From: Cellulomonas humilata
GTDB lineage: Bacteria; Actinomycetota; Actinomycetes; Actinomycetales; Cellulomonadaceae
Length of the DNA stretch: 64,000 nt
Reading direction: 5' to 3'
Assembly (NCBI RefSeq): GCF_030814415.1
Contig: NZ_JAUSVB010000004.1
Coordinates: 186,001-250,000 of the forward strand
Shown one piece after another: positions 55,458-64,000 of this stretch (the first letter of the stretch is position 1; each line of letters begins with the position of its first letter). Position numbers and translations under genes: made by a program. The notes beneath the pieces are model-generated. The model ran no database searches, was not told the origin of the DNA, and saw only the letters and a program-made list of their open reading frames with translations.

Positions 55458-56899
55458 CGTGCCCTCCGCGACGACGAGCGCACCGCAGGCGAGGCGCTGC
55501 CGGTCGGGACGTCCGTGTCGTCGACGAGCACCTTCTCGCCGCGTTCCGGGACGCTGACGGCACAGCCCACGCGGTCGCGAATGCGATCCGCCAAGGCGAT
55601 CGACGCTCGCTGCTCTCCGTGCACCACGTAGACGGCCGCAGGTGACTGATGCATCTGACCGAGCCACTCGACGAGCTCGTCGGCATCAGCGTGCACGGAG
55701 AACTCCTCGTCGTGGACGACCTCCGCACGGACGGGCACGTACCGTCCCAGCAGCTTGACGTCCCGGGCACCGTCGACGAGCTCTCGACCTCGCGTGCCGG
55801 GCGCCTGGAAGCCGGTGAGGATGACGCTGTTGTCGCGATCGGGCAGCCAGGAGCGCAGGTGATGGACGATGCGCCCTCCGGACGCCATGCCAGACGCTGA
55901 GAGGACGATGCTCGGCGAGCCGGGCCGGTTCAGCGCCATCGACTCGTCGGGTGTCGGGGCGAGACGCAGGGTCGGCAGGTCGACGAGGTCGGCGCCGATC
56001 CCGGTCTGGAGCTGACCGTGCTCGGCGGCGTCGCGGTAGACGTCCAGCGCGGCGAGCGCCATGGGGCTGTCGACGATGACCGGAACCTCGGGGATGTCGC
56101 CTGCCCGCACCAGTGCGGAGAGCGCCTCGAGCACCAGGACGGTGCGGTCGATGGCGAACGCTGCGATGAGGACCGAGCCTCCGCGCCTGACCGTCCGGCT
56201 GATCGCAGCTGCCATGGCGTGGTGCGCAGGGCCGGCGACGTGGTGGCTGCGGTCTCCGTAGGTGGACTCGATGACGACCGTCTTCGCGTCGGGGGGACTC
56301 GCCCGCGGCGGCAGGATCGGGTGCCAGGGTCGGCCCAGGTCTCCCGAGAACTGCACTCGAGACCCGCCGGCACGCACGAGGACGCTCGCCGAGCCGAGCA
56401 CGTGGCCCGCCGGCGAGAGCGTGAAGTCGATCGCGTCGCCGATCGGCACGAGCTCCCCGTAGGAGGCAGCGCGGAAGTGGGCGATGGCCTGCTCGGCCTG
56501 CTCGGCGGTATAGAGCGGCAGGGGAGGGTCGTGACGCGAGTACCCGCTCGCTCGGGCGTCCCGCGCGTCGCGCTCATGAAGACGTCCGCTGTCCCGCAGG
56601 ACGATCGCCGCCAGCGCGTTCGACCATCGCGTTCCCCAGATCGGCCCGGTGAGACCGTCACGAACGAGGTCGGGCAGGTAACCGCAGTGATCCAGATGGG
56701 CGTGCGTGACGACGACGGCATCGATGCTTGCAGGCGGCACCGCGAACGGCTCCCAGTTCAGACGCCGCCACCGTCGTTCACCCTGGTACAGACCGCAGTC
56801 GACGAGCAATCGACGACCGTCGTGCTCCATGAGGAACGCGCTGCCGGTGACCGTGCCGGCTCCGCCCAGGAACGTCAGGGCTGTTCGTGCGCCGTCCAT
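55454..56899 (-). CDS. Metallo-beta-lactamase/beta-CASP nuclease (CPSF-like)
   Basis: 481 residues. Metallo-beta-lactamase part: FLGGAGTVTGSAFL, motif HAHLDH (H66, H68, D70, H71), SPAGHVLGSASV and FSGDLGR. Beta-CASP cap and motifs A-C: VVIESTYGDRSH, IVLSASGMASGGRIVHHL and EFSVHADADELVEW/VVHGE. This is the family of RNA-processing nucleases related to CPSF-73 and of the actinobacterial stress-induced Rv2752-type enzymes, in a shorter form without a KH domain. Ribosome binding site GGGAGG; box H 77-91 bases ahead. It starts a two-gene operon with DUF1918. Target RNA unknown. Confidence 0.9.
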   Translation of the reverse strand: MDGARTALTFLGGAGTVTGSAFLMEHDGRRLLVDCGLYQGERRWRRLNWEPFAVPPASIDAVVVTHAHLDHCGYLPDLVRDGLTGPIWGTRWSNALAAIVLRDSGRLHERDARDARASGYSRHDPPLPLYTAEQAEQAIAHFRAASYGELVPIGDAIDFTLSPAGHVLGSASVLVRAGGSRVQFSGDLGRPWHPILPPRASPPDAKTVVIESTYGDRSHHVAGPAHHAMAAAISRTVRRGGSVLIAAFAIDRTVLVLEALSALVRAGDIPEVPVIVDSPMALAALDVYRDAAEHGQLQTGIGADLVDLPTLRLAPTPDESMALNRPGSPSIVLSASGMASGGRIVHHLRSWLPDRDNSVILTGFQAPGTRGRELVDGARDVKLLGRYVPVRAEVVHDEEFSVHADADELVEWLGQMHQSPAAVYVVHGEQRASIALADRIRDRVGCAVSVPERGEKVLVDDTDVPTGSASPAVRSSSRRAR

Positions 56900-56975
56900 C
56901 TCCGACCTCCCGGTAGCGAGAGCTCCCGTCGTCGTCCTTCTCTCGCCAGACTGCGGCCGGCCACCGGCACGAACC

Positions 56976-56990
56976 AGGGCCGGAGGTCCC
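56976..56990 (-). promoter_or_regulatory. DosR-like box H (beta-CASP nuclease promoter)
   Basis: Minus-strand GGGACCTCCGGCCCT, 77-91 bases before the nuclease start. Confidence 0.65.
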
Positions 56991-57201
56991 GAAGCCCGGT
57001 GATGCACGAGCTGGGGGACGGGACCAGTGCCCTACTCCCCCGCCGAGCCGGCAAGCCGGTGGTGCTCAGGACGTGATCACGAGAGGTCCCGGTCAGGCAC
57101 GCAGCCTCGTCTGGGCATGGTGCATCCACTGCCTGTCCGACGTCGCCATCCGCGCGTTCCTGGCGGCGACCCTGGTCCGACACGCCGGACTCGCTGGTCA
57201 C

Positions 57202-57216
57202 AGGACCTTCTGCCCT
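57202..57216 (+). promoter_or_regulatory. DosR-like box I (first DUF1876 promoter)
   Basis: AGGACCTTCTGCCCT, 90-104 bases before the DUF1876 start at 57306. The second DUF1876 gene has box L at nearly the same distance (93-107). Confidence 0.65.
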
Positions 57217-57305
57217 ATGTCCAGCACCTCACCCGACGAAGGCTGGGTGGTGAGGACGCATCGCCACACGGCGCGGCGGCCCCGTCGGGCGGAAGGAGCA
57301 GTGCG

Positions 57306-57587
57306 ATGACGCACACCTGGAAAGTCGTGATCCATCTCTTCGAGGCGGACGACCTTCGGGCCGACGGCGACGTGACGAAGGCACACGCGGTGCTCACCAC
57401 GTCGGCCGGCACCCGACTCGACGGCTACGGCCGAGCCCGACGTGCACCACAGGACGTCGACGTGCCCGAGATCGGCGACGAGCTGGCGGCTGCCCGCGCG
57501 CTGCGCGACCTGGCGGACCGCCTGCTGCGAGCAACCTCCGACGACATCTCCGCGATCGAGCACGGCGACGTGCAGATCGGGCACTGA
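57306..57587 (+). CDS. DUF1876 (dsRBD-like) small protein, first copy
   Basis: 93 residues, MTHTWKVVIHLFEADDL...KAHAVLTTSAGTRLDGYGRARRAPQDVDVPEIGDELAAARALRDLADRLL. This is a complete DUF1876 domain, whose structure resembles a double-stranded-RNA-binding fold. Mycobacterial members (Rv2632c type) are stress-linked. Good ribosome binding site. A paralogue sits 2.7 kb away with about 65 percent identical residues by eye and a matching promoter layout. Function unknown. Confidence 0.88.
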   Translation: MTHTWKVVIHLFEADDLRADGDVTKAHAVLTTSAGTRLDGYGRARRAPQDVDVPEIGDELAAARALRDLADRLLRATSDDISAIEHGDVQIGH

Positions 57588-57779
57588 CTGCCATGACACC
57601 TCGAGCTGAAGAGGGCCATCGTCGACCTCGACGTCCCTGACGTCCCGAGTTCCTCGAGCCGATCGCCGGCGCGCAGCTGCTGTCCATCCAGCCCCCGACG
57701 TTGCCGGCCGTCCTCGAGAGCCGCGGTCGCGCGTAGACCGTGCCTGCGTCCAGCCGGGGCTGCTTCCACAGCCGAGCGA

Positions 57780-58334
57780 TCACCGTGACGACGCGGGGTG
57801 CGGCCCGGGCTCGTGCCGGTGCCCACCCAGCAGGAGACTCGTCAGGCCCACGCCCCACGAGTACGCGCGCTCCAGCTCTCCGTCGCGCAGCGGACCCTTC
57901 GTGCCGAGGACCCAGAAGCTCTCGGCCTCCGCGGCGACGTCGAAGCCGGCGCGCCGCAGGGCCCGCCATGCACCGACCGCGGCGGAACCGGGCACGTGGG
58001 GGCTGTGGATGCGCGTGTCGAACGTCGCGGCACGCACGGGCCTCTCCGGCGCCTCGAGTGCGGCGAGCCACTCCCGCACGCCCGTCGTGGGTCCAAGAGT
58101 CGTCGTCCCGCCCTGCGCCTGTGCGTCCGCCCGCGTCACGGGCCGGCTCATGCCGAACACCTGGGTGGGGCCCCCGACGACCAACAGCTCGAGATCGAGC
58201 GGGAGCCGGGCCGGAGCCGCGCCGACCTCCAGCAGGGCGACGTCCGGCAGGCGACTGAACATGCCGTTCCAGATCGCGCGGGCGATCTGACCGGTGTTCC
58301 CGAACGACGACTCGTAGACGACCAGCGCCCTCAT
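57780..58334 (-). CDS. Flavodoxin-family protein
   Basis: 184 residues. N-terminal FMN-phosphate loop MRALVVYESSFGNTGQIA (residues 1-18), second strand ELLVVGGPTQVFGMS and the aromatic-rich region FWVLGTKGPLRDGELERAYSWGV. Size fits a long-chain flavodoxin without an attached reductase. Start at ATG 58334 is chosen because GGAGG lies 8 bases ahead; a GTG three codons earlier is possible. Electron partner unknown; a low-oxygen redox role fits its promoter box. The 57588-57779 stretch downstream has no gene I can support. Confidence 0.85.
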   Translation of the reverse strand: MRALVVYESSFGNTGQIARAIWNGMFSRLPDVALLEVGAAPARLPLDLELLVVGGPTQVFGMSRPVTRADAQAQGGTTTLGPTTGVREWLAALEAPERPVRAATFDTRIHSPHVPGSAAVGAWRALRRAGFDVAAEAESFWVLGTKGPLRDGELERAYSWGVGLTSLLLGGHRHEPGPHPASSR

Positions 58335-58455
58335 CGAGCTCACCTCCGTTGCGCCTGCCGAGACCGGGCCGCATCCGTCGCGAGGGTGCGCGGCGGACGG
58401 CCGGTCGCCGTCAGCTCTGACGAACCCACGTTTCTCCGCGTCGACGTGACGTCAC

Positions 58456-58470
58456 AGGGTCGAAGGTCCC
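58456..58470 (-). promoter_or_regulatory. DosR-like box J (flavodoxin promoter)
   Basis: Minus-strand GGGACCTTCGACCCT, 122-136 bases before the flavodoxin start; the longest leader among the boxes. Confidence 0.55.
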
Positions 58471-58535
58471 CACTGCTGACATCAGGGACTCACCTCCCGT
58501 GACGCGTCGCCGCCGGTGCGACAGCAGACGCACGA

Positions 58536-58562
58536 GGGCCCGGCCCTGCACGGGACCGGGCC
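58536..58562 (-). terminator. Hairpin terminator after the alcohol dehydrogenase
   Basis: GGCCCGG-CCC...GGG-CCGGGCC stem with a 4-6 base loop, 16 bases beyond the dehydrogenase stop. Confidence 0.7.
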
Positions 58563-58577
58563 GTCGTCAGCCGCGTC

Positions 58578-59633
58578 TCACCGGGACAGGAGCACCTTGA
58601 GCGCCTGGGTCTGCGCGGCCCGTCCGAAGGTGTCGTACGCCGAGACGATGTCCGCCAGGGCGAACCGGTGGGTGACGAACGCCTCCACCGGCAGCTTCCC
58701 GGCCGCGACGAGGCGCAGGAGCATCGGCAGCGTGGTCGTGTTGACCAGGCCGGTGGTGATCGTGATGTTCTGGATCCACAGGTCCTGCAGTGCCAGCTCG
58801 GCCGGCGTGCCGTGCACCCCGACGTTCGCGACGTGCCCACCGGGCCGGACCAGCTCGGTGCACATGGTGAAGGTCCGCGGGGTGCCGACGCACTCGATGG
58901 CGACGTCGACCCCGGCGCCCTCCGTGACCGCCAGCACCTGCGCCTTCCAGTCGGGTGCCGACGGGTCGACCGTCACCGTCGCGCCCAGCTGCTTCGCGAA
59001 CTCGAGGCGGTGGCCGTCCGTGTCGATGGCGATGATCTGCGCGGCGCCGTAGAGCCCCGCGGTAGCGACGGCGGCGAGGCCGACCGGTCCGGCTCCCACG
59101 ACCGCGACGGTGTCACCGGGCTGGACGTGCCCGTACCGCACACCGATCTCGAACCCCGTCGGCAGGATGTCGGAGAGCAGCACAGCCAGGTCGTCAGGCA
59201 CGCCCGGCGGGAGGCGGTGCAGAGAGCTGTCCGCGAACGGCACGCGCACCAGCTCGGCCTGGGTCCCGTCGATGAGGTGGCCGAGCACCCACCCGATGCC
59301 CGACATCCCTTCGGGCGCAAGACAGTGGGAGGGATTCTGGCTCCGGCAGTACGTGCAGACGCCGCACCCGCTGATGCACGAGATGATCACGCGCTCGCCG
59401 ACAGCGTGGCTGGTCACGCCGTCGCCGACCGCGACGATCGTCCCGACTCCTTCGTGCCCGAGCACCCGTCCGTCGGTGACTGCCGGGACGTCGCCGTGCA
59501 GGATGTGCAGGTCGGTGCCGCAGATCGTGGTGGTGTCGATCCGGACCACGGCGTCGGTCGGTTCGAGCAGACGCGCGTCCGGGACCTCCTCCCACGCGAT
59601 GGTGTTCGGACCGTGGAACACGAGCGCCTTCAT
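58578..59633 (-). CDS. Zinc-dependent alcohol dehydrogenase (medium-chain)
   Basis: 351 residues. Catalytic zinc: Cys38 (ICGTDLH), His60-Glu61 (LGHEG). Structural zinc fully conserved: Cys90, Cys93, Cys96, Cys104 in SGCGVCTYCRSQNPSHC. NAD(P) loop VAVVGAGPVGLAAV. The pattern is that of actinobacterial ADHs that appear among oxygen-limitation genes, where they could regenerate NAD+ by reducing aldehydes; that is inference. Box K lies 79-93 bases upstream and a long tandem repeat just beyond it. Divergent from the second DUF1876 gene. Confidence 0.92.
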   Translation of the reverse strand: MKALVFHGPNTIAWEEVPDARLLEPTDAVVRIDTTTICGTDLHILHGDVPAVTDGRVLGHEGVGTIVAVGDGVTSHAVGERVIISCISGCGVCTYCRSQNPSHCLAPEGMSGIGWVLGHLIDGTQAELVRVPFADSSLHRLPPGVPDDLAVLLSDILPTGFEIGVRYGHVQPGDTVAVVGAGPVGLAAVATAGLYGAAQIIAIDTDGHRLEFAKQLGATVTVDPSAPDWKAQVLAVTEGAGVDVAIECVGTPRTFTMCTELVRPGGHVANVGVHGTPAELALQDLWIQNITITTGLVNTTTLPMLLRLVAAGKLPVEAFVTHRFALADIVSAYDTFGRAAQTQALKVLLSR

Positions 59634-59711
59634 GGTGACTCCTCACCTCGACCGCGTCGGGCACCGTTGCCCGCGCATCTCCAGCGATACGCCCGAGCCC
59701 GGAAGTCGGGC

Positions 59712-59726
59712 AGGGCCGATGGTCCT
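59712..59726 (-). promoter_or_regulatory. DosR-like box K (alcohol dehydrogenase promoter)
   Basis: Minus-strand AGGACCATCGGCCCT, 79-93 bases before the dehydrogenase start. The tandem repeat begins at the very next base. Confidence 0.65.
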
Positions 59727-59826
59727 GTCAGGACGTCAGGACGTCAGGACGTCAGGACGTCAGGACGTCAGGACGTCAGGACGTCAGGACGTCAGGACGT
59801 CAGGACGTCAGGACGTCAGGACGTCA
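59727..59826. repeat. Tandem repeat, 8-bp unit, about 12.5 copies
   Basis: The unit GTCAGGAC runs without error for 100 bases and then breaks into a shortened copy (GACGTCAGA). It fills the centre of the divergent promoter region between box K (ends 59726) and box L (starts 59866), so any change in copy number alters the distance between them. Each unit junction creates a GACGTC palindrome. The unit length rules out a coding role that keeps frame. Confidence 0.97.
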
Positions 59827-59865
59827 GACGTCAGAGCCGCGTCTTCGATGTGCCATGTCTGAGAG

Positions 59866-59880
59866 GGGACGTTCTGCTCT
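59866..59880 (+). promoter_or_regulatory. DosR-like box L (second DUF1876 promoter)
   Basis: GGGACGTTCTGCTCT, 93-107 bases before the start at 59973. Confidence 0.55.
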
Positions 59881-59972
59881 GTCCATTCCTCCGGGCCACG
59901 CGAACGCTGAGGGGTAGGGAGCCGCTCGTCACCGCGGCGAGTGACCCCGCCGGACGGACGGGAGACAGTGCC

Positions 59973-60263
59973 ATGGCAAGCACCTGGAAGGTCACGATCT
60001 ACCTGTTCGACGTGGACGACGCGAGGCACGACGCCGGTGTGACGAAGGCGCACGCGGTGCTGTGCACCTCGAGCGGCACCACGCTCGACGGCTACGGGCG
60101 GGCACGCCGTGCACCCCGGGACGACGATGTCCCCGAGATCGGCGAGGAGCTCGCTGCGGCGCGGGCACTGCGCAACCTGGCAGACCGCCTGATGTCGGCA
60201 ACCTCCGACGACATCGAGGCGATCGAGCACGACGACGTGCAGCTCGTCCACCTCCGTTCTTGA
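59973..60263 (+). CDS. DUF1876 (dsRBD-like) small protein, second copy
   Basis: 96 residues, MASTWKVTIYLFDVDDARHDAGVTKAHAVLCTSSGTTLDGYGRARRAPRDDDVPEIGEELAAARALRNLADRL, a complete DUF1876 domain and close paralogue of the gene at 57306. GGGAG lies ahead of the ATG. It is followed by a very strong terminator and its promoter region includes the 8-bp tandem repeat. Function unknown. Confidence 0.88.
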   Translation: MASTWKVTIYLFDVDDARHDAGVTKAHAVLCTSSGTTLDGYGRARRAPRDDDVPEIGEELAAARALRNLADRLMSATSDDIEAIEHDDVQLVHLRS

Positions 60264-60332
60264 CCCGTTGAGCAGACGGCGGCTCATGAGTGCCGTCGTC
60301 GGGTCGGCCGTGCTGCGCCGGCCCCAGAACCG

Positions 60333-60369
60333 CCTCCGGGCAGGGCCGCCTACCGGCCCTGCCCGGAGG
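60333..60369 (+). terminator. Strong hairpin terminator after the second DUF1876 gene
   Basis: CCTCCGGGCAGGGCCG / CGGCCCTGCCCGGAGG, 16 perfect base pairs with a 5-base loop, 70 bases past the stop. Confidence 0.85.
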
Positions 60370-60499
60370 CTGACGGCCGGGCCGTACCGAGCACCTTGTC
60401 GATCTCTGCCACGGACCTCCCGCATCGCGCGACGGCATGCCTGGCCGGTCCTCGCATGCGTGCGGCAACCTCCGCGACCCGTCGTCGGTCCGTGACGGC

Positions 60500-60515
60500 A
60501 GGGCCGGAAGGCCCT
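60500..60515. promoter_or_regulatory. Perfect palindrome, possible DosR-like box M (pyrophosphatase promoter)
   Basis: AGGGCC-GGAA-GGCCCT, 34-49 bases before the pyrophosphatase ATG, the same distance as boxes A, C and D. The right half (GGCCCT) is that of the other boxes; the left is AGGGCC instead of RGGACC. It is therefore less certain. Confidence 0.4.
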
Positions 60516-60548
60516 GGTGGTGCAGGTCAGCGACCCGCGAGCCTTCGG

Positions 60549-63100
<2,552 letters not shown>

Positions 63101-63104
<4 letters not shown>

Positions 63105-64000
63105 AGATCGCGATCAACTACCCGGACGCCCGCGTCGGTCCCGACGGGCACGTCGCGGACCACGACGCCGGCTCGACCTTGGTGCGGCGCCTGCTCCGGA
63201 TCTTCCCCGGTTCGACGTTGATCGGCGACGACCCCCGCAGCTGCGTGGGCTTCGCCGTCCGCCCGCTCGAGCTCGTCGACCCGTCCGAGACCGTCGTGAT
63301 CAACATGGCGGCCCTCGAGTCCACGGGCATCTGGCGGACCCTGGCTCGCTCCGGACGTGAGCCGAAGATCATGAACTTCGTCTGGAAGAACACCTCCAGC
63401 CTCAACCACCCCGTCGAGCGGGCCGGCATCGCGCTGTCCTGCGCACTGTTCCCCACCTTCGCCAACTCCGAGCGGACCGCGGGCGAGGTCCAGGAGATGA
63501 TCGACCGCTGGACCATCCCGACGATCGCGGAGAAGGCCGAGGTGTCGTGGGTGAACCTCGGCATCAGGCTCGACCACGTGCTCCCGCGGCGTGACCCCGA
63601 CGTCCCCGTCGTGCTCTACCCGGCGATCTACCTGTCGGAGCGCAAGCAGCCGCAGGTGTTCCTCGACGTGGTCGAGCGACTGGCGCGGCGCACCCCCCTG
63701 CGCGCCGAGGCCCGGCTGCACGAGTCGCACCTGGCGTCGGAGGCGGCGATGCGCCTGTCGCTGCGTGACTGGGCCTGGGTGGGCCCGCTCACCGCGACGC
63801 GTGAGGACTACTGGGCGGCACTCGCCCGCACGACCGCGTTCCTGGCGACCGCGACCGACGAGTCCTACGGCCTGGAGTACATCGAGGCCCTCGTCGCAGG
63901 CGCCGTCGGCGTCCTGCCCGACCGGCCGTGGGCTCGCGCGATCCTGCCGGCCGGCTACCCGTTCCTGTACGGCACGACCGCCGAGGCCGAGGCGATGCTC
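63101..64000 (+). CDS. GT-B-fold glycosyltransferase (N-terminal 300 residues, runs off the window)
   Basis: Begins with a GTG that overlaps the pyrophosphatase stop as GTGA, so it is translated with it. The 300 residues visible include an N-terminal domain starting VKIAINYPDARVGPDGHVAD and a second domain with ATATDESYGLEYIEALVAGAVG. The E-x7-E pattern there (Glu254, Glu262) is typical of GT4-like retaining glycosyltransferases that bind a nucleotide sugar. No stop occurs before the window ends. Acceptor unknown. Coupling to a proton pump could mean a shared stress or envelope role, which is speculative. Confidence 0.75.

Noticed and set aside
59727..59826. CRISPR array
   Set aside because: The repeat is an 8-base unit in direct tandem with no spacers; it is a simple tandem repeat.

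Overview
The window is high-GC actinobacterial DNA. Conserved gene order (uvrC-rapZ-yvcK-whiA-gap; coaE beside rpsA; a PdtaR-type ANTAR regulator near polA), many GTG starts and ATGA/GTGA overlaps, an actinobacterial SOS box, and a divergent H+-pyrophosphatase of the type known from Cellulomonas fimi all point to Cellulomonas or a close relative in the Micrococcales. This assignment comes from gene content and order, not from a database search.

Positions 1-40.5 kb are mostly conserved chromosome. In order: the end of a central-metabolism/nucleotide-binding operon (uvrC, rapZ, yvcK, whiA, then gap, which leaves the window); uvrA with an SOS box; a GH15 glucosidase/trehalase coupled to a metallo-beta-lactamase-fold hydrolase; a fatty-acyl-CoA ligase, GNAT and acyl-CoA dehydrogenase group with an operator-like palindrome; two tandem TerC paralogues behind a yybP-ykoY (Mn2+) riboswitch; uvrB, pcp, coaE, rpsA, pfkA; a methyltransferase; an acetate/monocarboxylate symporter with its DUF485 partner; polA; a branched-chain amino-acid ABC transporter (livHMGF, with a separate livK on the other strand); and a PdtaR-like antiterminator.

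An unusually short tRNA with a Leu (CAA) anticodon at 40.56 kb marks a change. Beyond it the content is accessory: an acetyltransferase, an MmyB-type regulator divergent from a zinc alcohol dehydrogenase, a small lipoprotein and cupin group, a decayed GNAT fragment, and two coupled poorly characterised genes.

From about 46.7 kb to the end lies the most striking region. About ten transcription units carry, just upstream, a 15-bp motif close to RGGACCWWCBGCCCT. This resembles the DosR/DevR (dormancy/hypoxia) box of mycobacteria and other actinobacteria. The genes behind it fit that reading: two tandem-domain universal stress proteins, a wax-ester-synthase-like acyltransferase, a SulP transporter, two DUF1876 proteins, a flavodoxin, a zinc alcohol dehydrogenase, a beta-CASP RNase coupled to a DUF1918 protein, and a proton-pumping pyrophosphatase coupled to a glycosyltransferase that runs off the window. 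I infer a compact low-oxygen or energy-limitation regulon. The regulator is not in the window. One divergent promoter region inside it carries a 12.5-copy, 8-bp tandem repeat lying exactly between two of these boxes.

No CRISPR array, insertion sequence or prophage was seen.
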